DNA from: Gigantopelta aegis
Lineage: Eukaryota > Mollusca > Gastropoda > Neomphalida > Peltospiridae
Length of the DNA stretch: 64,000 nt
Direction: 5' to 3'
Assembly (NCBI RefSeq): GCF_016097555.1
Contig: NC_054704.1
Location: forward strand, 33,120,554-33,184,553
Shown in pieces: positions 1-11,600 of this stretch (position 1 is its first letter; every line of letters begins with the position of its first letter). A model generated the notes under the pieces. It saw nothing but the letters and a program-made list of their open reading frames with translations, did not search any database and was not told the origin of the DNA. A program made the position numbers and the translations under genes.

Positions 1-172
1 TTCTTTGAGGGCTAGTGACTTTCTCAAACATTTGACGAGCACTGGAATAGTATTATATTTCTTATTCTAAATTTGCCTTAAATTATCAACATTTTTTATT
101 ATAATACATTGGGTACTAGCCAAAGCTTCTTTGAGGGCTGTAATATTATATTTCTGATTCTAAATTTGTCAG
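1..172 (+). other. FAM91A1: 3' end of a FAM91A1 intron, with a local duplication
   Basis: Non-coding, ending at the acceptor AG at 171-172. The block at 1-78 (from TTCTTTGAGGGCT to ATTCTAAATTTG) recurs in shortened form at 127-168, just before the acceptor, so the intron end has been partly duplicated. The first ATG in frame with the exon, at 109, lies inside this intron and is not a start codon. Confidence 0.6.
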
Positions 173-641
173 AGTCTTTCAAAAGTGGTCATTACCCGAG
201 TCATGCTGCGATCACGAAGCTGTGTGAGGAGATTGACTTGGTCCACGCGTGCGGCTTCGTGACGCTGCTCAACCTGAACAAGCCGAGCATGGACCAGGGC
301 GACAGCGACGTCTTCCTCATGGACAAGTCGTGCTCCTCCTCTGACATCTCCTCCACCAGTGACCTCGGACACAGACCCACAAACGGGGTTACGGATCTCA
401 TGTCCGCACAGGTGCTTGCCTCGGAGATAGATTTGTTAGAAGACAGTGCAGCAGACTCACAGAATAAATTAACCAAAGAGAAATTGACTCTCAATTTGAA
501 CGGACCACAGACATGTGATATGTTGACGGAAAGTGAGTGGATGTTGTTGGACTGCCATTTTGGGATTCCTCTCTTCAATACGGACCTCAACCGGGAGGTG
601 TGTGAGAGGATATCTTCTTTGGGACTTTTTAAACACGAAAG
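173..641 (+). CDS. FAM91A1: FAM91A1, C-terminal exon
   Basis: An internal exon of FAM91A1, a conserved Golgi-vesicle tethering factor that in vertebrates works with the WDR11 complex and binds TBC1D23. The encoded EIDLVHACGFVTLLN matches the C-terminal FAM91 segment (human VDLQHLCGYVTMLN), and HFGIPLFNTDLNREVC matches human CFGIPLFSSELNRKVC. The variable Ser/Asp-rich stretch between these two blocks is also typical of the family. The exon begins after the acceptor AG at 171-172 and ends at 641 before GTAAGAG, leaving two bases (AG) of a split Ser codon. The earlier exons lie to the left of the window. Identification rests on remembered homologues and was not aligned. Confidence 0.9.
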
Positions 642-710
642 GTAAGAGCATCCAGTAAAATAGCAGCTAATTTTAAACATGAAAGATAAGAGCATCCAAC
701 AAAATAGCAC

Positions 711-962
711 TATTGGGCTATTTCTCGTTCCAGCCAGTGTTCCACAACTAGTGTAACAAAGGCCATGGTATGTACTATCCTGTCTGTGGGATGATGCATA
801 TAAAAGATCCCTTACTGCTAATCGAAAAGAATAGTCCATGAAGTGGCGACAGCAGGTTTTCTCTCTCTATATCTGTGTGGTCCTTAACCATATGTCTGAC
901 ACCATATAACCGTAAATAAAATGTGTTGAGTGAGTCGTTAAATAAAACATTTACTTCCTTCC
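711..962 (+). repeat. SINE family A, head-truncated
   Basis: Starts inside the SINE body (GGGCTATTTCTCGTTCCAGCC) and runs to the family tail (CCGTAAATAAAATGTGTTGAG, then ACATTTACTTCCTTCC). The same body and tail occur at 22813-23113 and, inverted, at 33509, 39931, 42532, 49688 and 58987. The tRNA-like head is missing here. Confidence 0.85.
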
Positions 963-1916
963 AATAAAATAGCAGTTAATTTTAACGTGTGACATTTTAA
1001 ACATGAAAGGTGTGAGAATGCAATAAAATAGTAGTTAATTTTAACATAGTTTAAACAATATTTATTGCCGTCAAAATGCGGTTTGGGATTGGCCAACAGG
1101 CAAGAGCCTATATTAAGGCCTCTCCCTACATTTATAAATACAAGTTTGATACATCAAGATGACAGAAATAGTATAATAATTTAAATAAATTCAAATTAGC
1201 TAAGATGAGAAGAATGGAAGAGAGAGAGAAGAAAGGAAAAATAAAAATAGATAGTTGATATGATATTATTTAGTCACAGTTGGGAAGGGAGAAGGAGGAA
1301 TAATGAATGGTTAGTTATCGAAACGTTTGCTATTAATTATAAAGTCTTGAACAGATTTAAATATAACACTATTTTCGTGGGTACTAAAATTTGGGTTACC
1401 AAATAATAAAGTCTTGCAATTAAGATTGTGATATTTTGACATTTTAACATGATTGTATACAAACAAAAAAGAGAAATAGTTCAAGGAAATTTTGTATTTT
1501 AATATAGTTAGTCAAACATATTTATAAAAGCCAAGGGACTCTGCAACATGTGTGTATGTGGCAGTTACAACAGTTTTAAAAGACATGAAATGGTAAACGT
1601 CTGAAATTTCCTTTATATATAATGCTGATTATAGCAGTGCTTTATAATAAACAAGACTATTTCACACACAAAATAAGTGAAAGTGTTTAAAAAGCCCATT
1701 GATTCATATTACTTTATACCAATGGCAGTTTGTAAGTTGATTTGATTTTTCTCATATATATGTCTTGGGTAGTCCGTTCTAGATAGAATTTCTATCATTT
1801 AACAAGGTTTCCAAAAATATTTTAAGTTTAAGATTTAAATTACGTTGCATTGTAATTACGTAGGTTCACTGATGTCTTTAATATTATGGACTGATAAAAA
1901 CCTGTTTTATTTTCAG
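963..1916. other. FAM91A1: FAM91A1 intron, no gene seen
   Basis: AT-rich intron sequence. A short block at about 1055-1145 (GATTGGCCAACAGGCAAGAG) has higher GC and looks like a fragment of a dispersed repeat, but its family was not identified. The intron ends with a good acceptor (TTTTATTTTCAG) at 1916. Confidence 0.6.
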
Positions 1917-1986
1917 TTTAAAGGGTCTGTTACATTCTAGTAGATTGCTCTCTTTGAAATTCCTTGATTTTATCACAAACTGGCAG
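1917..1986 (+). CDS. FAM91A1: FAM91A1, following exon
   Basis: A 70-nt exon. Joined to the exon ending at 641 it completes a Ser codon and reads LKGLLHSSRLLSLKFLDF, which matches human LQNLLHSSRKLSLQVLNF. It is flanked by TTTTCAG and GTAAGAAC and ends in phase 0 after TGG CAG. Human FAM91A1 continues for about 60 more residues, so at least one further exon is expected downstream. Confidence 0.9.
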
Positions 1987-2610
1987 GTAAGAACTTTTTA
2001 CTTCTCTTCTTTTTTGTTTCTTTTTTATGGGGTGGGGTTGTCATTCCTTATATATTGCATTGGTTTTCACAAGTGTTTTAAAACAAAGGTACAAACACAA
2101 TTTAAAACAATTTAATTTGCATGATTCAGGTAGAAATAATTCTACTCCAAACAGATGTTCCAGATGTTTCAGTTTTATTTTTTTATAGAATTTTGTTTTG
2201 ATGATAAAAAAAAAAATGCATTCAAAGCAGATATTTAAGATGGTTTCATTCTGATTTGTTCCACAAGAACTCTTTAATAATAAAAAGAGAAACATGTTCC
2301 AAGCAGATGTCTAAAATTGATCAGTTTGATCCTTTTCTAGAACCCAAGTGTGATGACAGAAATAGAAAGTTCCGGTATTCCACAAGACAAGGAAGAACAT
2401 TCAGCCATATACCCTACACAAAACCTGATATTCCAAGATGGCGTTCTACAAAAGTGGGAAGGACACTAGACAGAGAAATAATGATTTTTGTGAAAATTAA
2501 TTTTTTGTTACATTGACTGTGTTTTATGGAACATGGGGGCCAATTTGTACATGACGTACATAATGTAGTTATGGGAAATGATTATCACTGTAATGATTAT
2601 CACTGTATAC

Positions 2611-3060
2611 TGTGAGGGTTAGCTCAATGGTTGAGCGTTGGTCTGGGGCTGATTTCACAAAACATTTGGCATCAATTCAAGAAACAAATTACATTATTAC
2701 AGAAAATGGAGCATTTTAAGAACAACATAAAATGTGTAATTTACCTATATTTGTTGTACTATAATACTAATAATAATTGTGGTTTAGTCGAAGATTTACG
2801 TTTATGTGAAAACTAGGCTTACAGTGTTTTGTGAAATTGGGCCCTGAAGTGTGAGAGGTTTTAGGTCAGTAATCCATTGGGTTGTTATCATTCTGACCAG
2901 TGCTTCACAACTGGCATATGAAAGGCTGTGGTATGTTTTGTGCTGTCTGTGGGATTGTACATATAAAATATCTCTTGCACAATTTGTATGTAGGGTACTC
3001 AGGGTTTCTTCTTTAACACCAGGTCATATGAAATACGAGTTGTATGTTTGACATGTGATA
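2611..3060 (+). repeat. tRNA-headed SINE interrupted by a MITE
   Basis: The head GTTAGCTCAATGGTTGAGCG (A-box-like) begins near 2620. The rest of the SINE (TGTGAGAGGTTTTAGGTCAG, then CAGTGCTTCACAACTGGCAT and CATATAAAATATCTCTTGC) resumes after 2844. The two halves fit the order seen in other SINE copies in the window, so the SINE was in place before the MITE at 2646-2844 arrived. Confidence 0.7.
2646..2844. mobile_element. MITE inserted in the SINE
   Basis: Bounded by inverted ends GGGCTGATTTCACAAAACAT and GTGTTTTGTGAAATTGGGCCC read inward from each side (about 20 bp, imperfect). About 199 bp with no coding capacity. The target duplication is short, 2-3 bp at most, so the superfamily is not decided. 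Confidence 0.65.
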
Positions 3061-3692
3061 GCTGCTAATTTAACAAAACACTGTGGGGGGTTTTCCATGT
3101 GTAAGACAAGATGATCTCATAACACTGTCAAAATATTTGCTACACTAAACTTTTGAGAACATTTATTCCTGTTTAATCCACTATACTACAAACCCTGCAA
3201 CTAAGAAAATATCCACGGCAAAAAAAGATGCCATTGAAAAAAACCCTGAATATAGTTCAAGGCAAAAAAAGTGCCATGGAGAAATAAAAAACTCCATGGC
3301 TATTTCCATGACAAAAAAGTATGTATATTTGTAAGTATTTGAAATACTCTACTTTTATTGGCTACGGTTAATCTTTGTGGTCATCAAAGTTGTTCTTGAT
3401 AATGAATATAACCTTTTTTAACTATGCACCTAGAGTAAAAAATATGTATAAAAAAAACAAAAACAAAAACATGCTCTCTGTGACTTGTGGCTGTTTGGTT
3501 CAGTTTGGATTAGGTAGAAGAACTGAAGGTGGCTGTTCCAAACAGGTCGCTATGTTATGCTAGATTTCAACCTAAATTGTGGTAATTTTATTTATTCTTG
3601 TTTTTTTGTCAGTGTAAAGTTGTGAATATGTCTGAATGTGGTATCACCAGCTAAAGTAACTGTGTTTCCTTTCTGAGGATTTTAGACCATAT

Positions 3693-3780
3693 TATAATGT
3701 AACTTGAGCATGATATTCAGTATGTTAATGTAACTTGAGCATGATATTCTGTATTATAATGTCACTTCAGCATTATATTG
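3693..3780 (+). repeat. short tandem repeat, about 33 bp x 2.7
   Basis: Three diverging copies of TAATGTAACTTGAGCATGAT plus flanking ATATTC. No other feature associated. Confidence 0.7.
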
Positions 3781-5568
3781 AGGATTCAGCCCAGAGTGTT
3801 TGGCACTGTATGAGCTCAACTGGCTCTTTCAAGTCCTGGCCAGTACTGTTACTGTTGATCATTCTGCTGATTACCACTTACAATACCATAGCAGTGTAAT
3901 GTTTCTTATCTAGAGTGGCTGTTAACTGACCGCATTGTGTGTGCCAGCTACAGCTTCATTGATCCGCTATGGCACCAAACCATACCTGTAGCACCTCTGA
4001 TGTACATAACAAGAATTACTTTGTTTATAAAAAGATTTATTAAAATATTACTGATTACATTATAGTCTGCTCAGCTTTGTAATCGTGTGTCCATCTCGGT
4101 TCTCTATGGGTGAGGATCCTCATAGGGAGAACTTCGATGGAGCGGCAACCTACTGTCTCCAGGTGTGTTAAGCAAAGGGCTGGCTCGAAGCTGCCTTGGT
4201 GTATGTAGTGACGGCTTATATGCTGAAGTTTTTATGGTCGGTGGTTCATCCATCTTCGTCCACATGTCTATCTGTTTTGTACATGACGATGCTTATTAAG
4301 ATTTATATGGCAGTTTATCTTATCTTGTGTTGGTGACACTATTAATATATTATAGTGTCATATTAATTCTGGTTATTGAAGGGTCATAGTGTTACTGTAA
4401 TAAGGTCATAGATTTCTAGTAAATACCTTACATACCACAACATCTAAGTGTTAAATAAGACACTTTGCACAGTAGAACACTTGTTGTTCACTGACACATG
4501 ACAGATGTGTTTGCAAGAAAGTATAATATTTTGTATTACCATTGTTTAAACAGGAATGTTTGTAACACGTTGAGAATGAACTTGGCATTAACATAACCTG
4601 TAACAGTATCTGTTAAAACTGAAAGGTAATTGAAATAGAACTTAATTTATTCTTTCTATTCTTATACTAGAGATTTTATGACTATTCCAAATGTTAAATA
4701 ATTATGGTTTTTAACTTGTTTTATAGATTTATTATTTATTATTTTTTAGTCTTTTAGGATAATATATATTTTTCTTATAATATTTGATTCAGAGTTAGTA
4801 GTTAAGTGTGGAGTAAGGCACCCATGCATGTAAAAGCCAACTTTACCCCCCCCCCCCCTAAAAAAAAACAATTAAAAAAATTGTTTATTGTAATCATAAG
4901 CATTCAGAGCTTATATATTTGATAGGCTTTGCCAGTGGGGCGTGGGGATCAGATATGAGTTTGCTTACCAACCACTGAAATGACTACATGCTACAGCAAA
5001 CTTAAAAAAACAAAATAACATACATGTAATCCTCTAAAAACATCATATTATTTATGTTTTTTACACACCAATTGGTGAGAACATTTTCATTATTGCCTGT
5101 AAATCTAGAAAGTGTTGCGAGCTACAAAGTACTGTGAGTGACTGCCAAGCTCAGTACTTTCTCTACACAATAGTATAATTATATTTGTTGAGTAATCAAA
5201 GACAAAAATGTTGTTGACTACTCGCATTTTACTTTCATAATGCACTACATACTAGTAGTATATTTACAGTATGATATCAAATGATAAGGTGAGGACCTGA
5301 CCACCACAGCCATACCATCTACTGAAATAAGCAGCACCAAAATTGATTGCTCTGTGATGTATTTATGTTAACAAGAAGCACAAGCTTTTAATTTCTTTTC
5401 AGCCTCACTTTTGGAGGATGTATTAGAAACAGAATACTACGCTAAGTGTCTGTTAGATACCATTTATCTCACAACTTGCAGTTTTTAAACATATCCAACT
5501 CACTTTCACTTGTTAGACAAGTTTTGAAACAACTCTTAAGATAATGGTATCTAACAACCACTCATATA

Positions 5569-6919
5569 CAGCGCCGTATCAAAAGTTTGCGCGATAATCC
5601 AAAATGGCCAGTGTAAACACGGGTCAGTATGTAAATTTTAAAAACAAAATTCAGCTAGTAGAATTAATAACCATACCTCAATATTTGGTTAAGTTTGCCC
5701 TTGTTACGAATGTAAGCCATAATGTGACGTGGAAGTGAAAAATATAAACTTTAAATGTATTCCACATTCAAATTTTCCCATATGTCTCCCATATGTCAAG
5801 AACTGCAGCGAACAACTCTTCAGACATTTTTATGGTTAGGGCCTTGTTTTGCAGTATTTTTTTCATTCTTAACCAAATATTTTCTATTATGTTCAAGTCT
5901 GGTGACTGAGCAGGCCATGTCATACCACGAATATTATTTTCACGTTTATATGCCTCGATTAATCAAGCCCTATGACAAGGTGCATTGTCATCCTGAAAAC
6001 GATATGGTTTATCGATAAAATGTCGTGCTAAAACAGGCCAGAGATGATTGTTGAGTATTTCACGATACTTTTCAGCATGAATGTTTCCATTAACCATACA
6101 TAAAGTTCCGACACCATGCCATGTAATGCAGCCCCAGATCATAATCGACACCCTTCGTTGACTTGGAACAGACATGCATTCGGGACAGTATGCTTCATGT
6201 GCAGCTCGCCAAACAAAAACACGGTGGTTTTTGCCAATTACTATCTGAGATTCATCACTAAATATCACTTGACTCCACTGGTTATTAACATCCCACCATC
6301 TCCTGTCCAGTCGCTTTTTTTTGTTCACTTCACAGATACTCATTATTTTTCGAATAACTCGCTTAAAAATTGTAATTTTGTGTAAAATTCTTTGAATTGT
6401 CACAGGATGAACTTTCACTCTCCTACCTTGATTAAAATCAGCAGTTATATCTCTAAGAACTTTCCCGCGATTTTTTTTGACACTCCGAAGTAAACATAAT
6501 TCTCCTCCAATTGTGATCTTTCGTGGTCGACCAGTTCTTTTGGCGTTCTCAACACATCCGCTTATACAATATTTTTTCCACACTGATCGAATGGTAGACT
6601 CTGGCACCATCAATAATTTGACAATTTCCGAGTTTCTGTGGCCATACGATTTTAAGTCAACAATCAGTTGTTTTTTCTCGGTAGTGAGATCTGTGGATTT
6701 GCGACCCATTTTGCAAAACACCGTCTGCTTCAAGATCAAGGGAGCAGACGACTAATTCATGATGTCACCAGTGTAGCTATGTAAAAAATATATAAATAGG
6801 GATTGTATCAAAAGGTTTGGTTTTACGTAACTTGGGGAAAAACATGCATTTTGCAGAAGGTAGAAAAGCGCTTCCGTGTTACTGACGTCATTTTCGTGAA
6901 CACTTTTGATACGGCGCTG
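5569..6919 (-). mobile_element. Tc1-like DNA transposon, nearly complete
   Basis: A 1351-bp element with perfect 18-bp terminal inverted repeats (CAGCGCCGTATCAAAAGT, diverging inward), flanked on both sides by TA (5567-5568 and 6920-6921), the Tc1/mariner target duplication. Its only gene is the minus-strand transposase at 5768-6709. The lack of indels and near-complete reading frame suggest a fairly young copy. It lies in the region downstream of the recognised FAM91A1 exons. Confidence 0.92.
5768..6709 (-). CDS. Tc1-like transposase, one in-frame stop
   Basis: 313 codons from MGRKSTDLTTEKKQLIVDLK to WETYGKI. An N-terminal paired-type helix-turn-helix region (VPESTIRSVWKKY) is followed by the GRPRK hinge motif, and then the catalytic DDE domain: first Asp in QVIFSDESQ, second in FQDDNAPCH, and Glu in SPDLNIIENIW, with exactly 34 positions between the second Asp and the Glu (DD34E). 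A TGA codon at 5963-5965, right after CHRA, interrupts the frame; an ancestral CGA changed by CpG decay would explain it. The frame otherwise runs through to TGA at 5768. The copy probably cannot make a full transposase. Confidence 0.9.
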
Positions 6920-7270
6920 TAGCATTCTTTATTCACGAGTTGTCGGTAACTGTTTCTTTTAACATTTGAGATAATTTCTGGTGCTATATAACCATGAGTA
7001 TTGTGTTTATGTAAATTCTACTCTCTAATAGGCACTTAAAACAAATGTTCTTTTGTGTTAATAATGCACGTTTTAATTATATAACTATACCTGTAAATAA
7101 AATGCAGTTGACTGGCTAGTCAGTAAGAAATATATTTTTCAGTGTAACTTGTATGATTCTTTTTGTATAGTAAAGTAGTGTTAGTGCAACATTTAATGAT
7201 TTTCTTTTTTTTAAAGTTAATTTATTTCATTGAATATAATTGTCATAAATTGTTTTAAAAATGTATCCAG

Positions 7271-7377
7271 TACGCCACAATTGCCAGAGGTTGTGTCCAG
7301 GATGGAAGTACCTGAACCTTATGTAGATAGGAGCACAGAGAGATCCTGCTCCTCATCTGCCAGGACTAAAAAGGGGC
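7271..7377 (+). CDS. possible FAM91A1 exon (uncertain)
   Basis: A GC-richer island inside AT-rich DNA reads LPEVVSRMEVPEPYVDRST then ERSCSSSARTKKGR, preceded by ATGTATCCAG and followed by GTATGC. It is coding-like and on the FAM91A1 strand, but its phase does not join directly to the exon ending at 1986, so an intermediate exon would be needed. I do not recognise it as FAM91A1. It may be unrelated. Confidence 0.25.
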
Positions 7378-7499
7378 GGTATGCTTTCTGCCAGAAAATA
7401 GTTTGGGTGTACGTAATACAAATAAAACTGACCATAAATGCCCCTATTAGGTGGTGGTTAAGGATTTGGAGTGTCTTGAAATTGGACTCTGCATTCCAA

Positions 7500-7571
7500 G
7501 CAATCTGGTGCCATATAACTGTAAATAAAATGTGTTGAGTGCATCGCTAAATAAAACATTTCCTTCTTCCA
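7500..7571 (+). repeat. SINE family A, 3' tail only
   Basis: GTGCCATATAACTGTAAATA, then AAAATGTGTTGAGTGCATCG and ACATTTCCTTC, the tail seen in the complete copies of this family. Confidence 0.8.
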
Positions 7572-7699
7572 AGCAATTTGACAAATTTTAAACAGCATTT
7601 GTCTTACTATAATGTGTCAAAAATTTCTAAAACTATATTGATTAAATTCCAAGATTTTAGGGTACATAATATTAATTTGCCTTTGTGGCAGAAACCCTG

Positions 7700-7950
7700 A
7701 GGGTGGAATCTAGCTCAGTCGGTAGAGCACTCAATAAGGTCGAAGGACCAAATGCTATCACAGAGCTCAAATTTAATGACGACACTCCGGTCTGTGGGAA
7801 AGTGTATATGAAAGATCCTTCGCTGCATACGGGAAAAAGTAGCGGCTTTCCTCTGATGACTACATGTCAAACTATCAAATGTTTGACATCCAATAGCCGA
7901 TGATTAATTAATCAATGTGCTCCAGTGGTGTCATTAAACAAAACAATATT
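7700..7950 (+). repeat. SINE family B
   Basis: tRNA-like head (TAGCTCAGTCGGTAGAGCAC), the body shared with family A (GTCTGTGGGAAAGTGTATAT), and the family B tail (GATGATTAATTAATCAATGT, then CCAGTGGTGTCATTAAACAA). It keeps a 72-codon open frame by chance. Confidence 0.85.
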
Positions 7951-8334
7951 TTTTTTATTGAGGACACTGACAGCAATTACCATTGTTGAGATATAAATTA
8001 CCATAGGTTGAGTGTGTCACCAACAGCATTTTGGAGCTGTAGGATAAAAATTATTGCCATCAGTTAAGTTCAATGACACCAAAATGTAAACACGGTTTTG
8101 TACATTTGAAATAAGACTATACAGCAAAATAACCTTTTGGTTTTGTTTATTTTCTGCAAAAAAATTATTTAAAAAAAATATTGCCAAAGACAAGCTCAAA
8201 ATTGTGGTCGCTGGACCGTTTCCCACAAGGCAATTTAACATAAACTTGCTGTGGATGACAAATTCTTAAGTTAAGAGTTCTGCAATTAAGGAAGCTATTT
8301 TCTGATTGAGTTTTCTCCAATCGCATCTAGTGAC

Positions 8335-8462
8335 CTATAACTGGCATATCAAAGATCATGGTATGTGCTGTGCTGTCTGTGGGAAAGTGCATATAAAAGA
8401 TTTCTAGCTACTAGCAATTAATAAATCAGTGTGCTCTAGTAATATTGTTAAACAAATCAACC
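8335..8462 (+). repeat. SINE family B fragment
   Basis: Body and tail only: CTGGCATATCAAAGATCATG, GTGCATATAAAAGATTTCTA and AATAAATCAGTGTGCTCTAG. Confidence 0.75.
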
Positions 8463-8574
8463 TTTTAATTGATTAAAAATACTAGATGACAGTAAAACAA
8501 ATTTACAGAGCAAATGCTTTTCTATTGCACTTTATTTTCTATACAGACATGCAAAAGAAATGTAGTCCCATTTT

Positions 8575-8670
8575 CAGACAATACTGTCTAGAATATGTCA
8601 GACAATACTGTCTAGAATATGTCAGACAATACTGTCTAGAATATGTCCGACAATACTGTCTAGAATATGT
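8575..8670. repeat. 24-bp tandem repeat x 4
   Basis: Four nearly identical units, CAGACAATACTGTCTAGAAT then ATGT. Each contains an inverted pair (GACA...TGTC) and TCTAGA. The repeat gives open frames on both strands only because 24 is a multiple of three. Confidence 0.95.
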
Positions 8671-11600
8671 CGGACCCGTGGAACCCACATTAACTTGCAT
8701 TGTGACCTTTATTAGTTTCATGCATTTACAAGTCATTTCCAAAGTGCTTTTTTTGTGTACAGATGTTCTTCTTTATGTACAGATGTTCTTTACAACAGGT
8801 GGGGCTGTAGTGTAAAATTATTTGTCCAGTAATATCCGATTTCTATGAAATCATATTTAAGAGAGAAGAAATCATGCTTTGTATAAAATTTTATTCAGAT
8901 AAATACATAAAGAAGTTGTATGAAAATGGTGTTATCATAATTTTTGTAGAAGATTGATTTGAAAATATTAATATATGATTGCTTGTGTGATTTATTCTGT
9001 TTTAACTTATTTAAGCAAATTTAAAAAATGATATGCAAGATATCACAGAATCAAGAATAGTTATTATTTCCTTTCAAGTTTTAATGTACGATTCTAGGGA
9101 GATAACATGATGTATAAAATTTTAAAATGTAATACAGTAACCAATAATTATTGCCACTTCATAACTGTACAGTGCACCACAACTATTTATATTTTTAATT
9201 TGAATTAATTTTCTTAATATTGGAGACAAATTGAAAGATGAGATGGTTTTTTAATATTTTTGTAATTGGCTGCACCCAAATAATTTTTAATCACCTAGTA
9301 ATACTTTTATTTTATTTGCTTTTCATCTTGCCTCTAAATTAATGTTATTGGTTCAACATATTTTATCAAGTAATACTACAGAAATTAGATTGTTGATCGG
9401 TTAGTTCATGTATATAATAGTGTAGTGACATGCCTTTGTATTCAACTGATCACTGTCGTTGTAATATATGACATTTGGGTCACAGACAGAATTAAAATAT
9501 CATGGAAAGATGTCTGTAGACTGGTATGTTATAATGTTAAAACTAGATATTGGACTCCAATGGATGCCTTGTATTAAAAATTAAAATTCTGGGCTTACTA
9601 ATACATGACTGTGCAGTTGAATGTTACAAAGCAACTTGTAGTTGTACAATAATTATCTTTATTAAAAAAAAGCTAATCACATTCTGTGCTGTACAAATCA
9701 GCTACTTAGTCTCAGTCTCATTTTTTAGTCAGTGAATTAATATAAACAGACTTATATTTGCCTAATAATATTGCATACGTGTACTTATTCATAAAGTGGT
9801 ATCATCACGTGAATACTTGTGGCTTAAATAGACAATAACTTACGAGTTACAAGGAATTACGGATTATCGGTCCCGAGTGAAATTAATGTTGTCAGTTACG
9901 AGCTTTAGCGAGTGACTGACAACATTATTTCATGAGGGACAGATAATCTGTAATTCAGAGTATCGAGTGGGTTATTGTATTTATTATTATCTTGCAATCA
10001 AAGTCCTTAATCAGGCACAAATTGATTTTACTAAAACAAGTTAAAAGTGAGTAATAGTTTTTGTCACTAGACAGCATAAATACGTCTTGACACTTTATAA
10101 AGATGGACTTCTAAATAAAGGCAATGTTTACAAAATCCTTGTGGAAGTCCTTTCTAATAATAAAGACAAATATTGAGGCAAATATAACCCTGTTTTATCT
10201 GCTATTCTGTCAAGTGTTTTTTGTTTTTTTTATTTATCACTGAACATGGGGTGTGCTGTCCTGTATTGGAAATTCCAGTCTGTTCTGGACACAATTCATG
10301 TAGGAGATGTATAATTAATTTATGACAGATTGGTGCTTCACTGATCATGTATGTTTTTGTGACCTTTGTGAAAAATCTGTTGAATATAATGTATTAATTA
10401 AATTTAAAATATGTATAAAGAGATCACAGTTTGTTTGATTTTTCAAAGTAATGAATGTCATGCAAGAAGAGTACTCTCATTGCATTTTTTAAAAATTTAA
10501 CATCATTTGCCATATGATTGCCACCATTTACATTATATAATGAGGCCACGAGACCTACAAAAGTTGAATGTGTGGAATGCAATACAATGGTATGATTTGG
10601 CATCCATGTTCAGAGATGGAATTAAGATGCATAATGTTATTTTACTTTATTCCTTCTAAGTCTCATTATGATCTAAAGTAAGTGTCGGGTATTCGAGTCT
10701 GGGTCGAGTTTGACTCTCGGGTACAATAATCTGGACTCACGAAGGCCCTAGTGGCAATACTTGTAAAGATAATTTTGTTGGATACTGATGTCAGAGGTAA
10801 AAAATTAAAAATATTTTCATTGGCCTGGAAGACTAGTAGCCTAGAAATATTACTAATTCCCATAAAAACAAAGTTAATCTCCCCAACCCCAATTATCTGT
10901 TGGAAATATGTGGCCGACAAATATATACAAAACCCTACCTTAGTACAACTGTACAACTGCATAACATTAGAACGTATTTAACAGGCCTGGGTTACAAGTG
11001 TCATTTAAATTGTACTCTACTATAGCAATTTCTACTTGCTTGTGGTGTGGCGACGAGTGTTAATTAATACCCCAATTATTATATATCACAAGCCAATCAT
11101 TATTCCTAAAACCATCAAGGAATCATCGAGAGATGCATTGGTCCCCAACTATCTTGTCTAAGAGAAAAAAATACAGACGAGCTGTTCAAAATTGTACCAC
11201 CACACTGATACATACTCTTATCAAGTTCCCTGTCTAGTTTTCTCATGACCACCCCTTCATGAATCCTGCCAATGACCCAACTGCAGTCTGTTGGTCTTTA
11301 CATTTCAAATATTGGGCACATGAAGTAGCTGGGGTTTGAGCTAAATGGTATAATAGTATTAATGTTGAAAAAAAGAAGAAAACAAAATGTGTCATTTCAG
11401 GGGTCTAGTAATCAAACTTGAAAAGACTTGCTCAAATAAAATTACAATATCATGGTAAATTATTCTAATTTTGTTTTAAATATCACCATTATATGATGCT
11501 GTATGAATTATATTTTGGTCTGATGCACCAAAATAATTTCCTTCCACCACTTGCCTGTCAAGTCTGCAAAATGTATACCAAACATTCTTTTCCTAAAGGT

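Larger units (their letters stand above)
1987..5566. other. FAM91A1 last intron or 3' flank
   Basis: No confident exon. The frame at 2256-2516 (86 codons) is coding-like in composition between 2310 and 2500 (IDQFDPFLEPKCDDRNRKF) but matches no family I recognise and does not resemble the FAM91A1 C-terminus. Strong acceptor-like tracts at 3612 and 5401 lead quickly to stops. A poly-C run lies near 4849. A SINE with a nested MITE (2611-3060) and a short tandem repeat (3693-3780) are listed separately. Confidence 0.5.

Noticed and set aside
109-645. FAM91A1 frame as a complete 178-residue protein
   Set aside because: The ATG is inside the upstream intron and the stop is inside the downstream intron. 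Homology begins only after the acceptor at 172 and continues in the exon at 1917.
201-839. 212-codon minus-strand frame over the FAM91A1 exon
   Set aside because: Shadow of the plus-strand exon plus the SINE. No family resemblance.
7710-7780. A functional tRNA gene at TAGCTCAGTCGGTAGAGCAC
   Set aside because: It is followed by SINE body and tail. No complete cloverleaf with acceptor stem was found. Other tRNA-like heads in the window were rejected for the same reason.
8486-8815. Plus-strand frame with repeated RQYCLEYV
   Set aside because: Produced by the 24-bp tandem repeat. The opposite strand is equally open.
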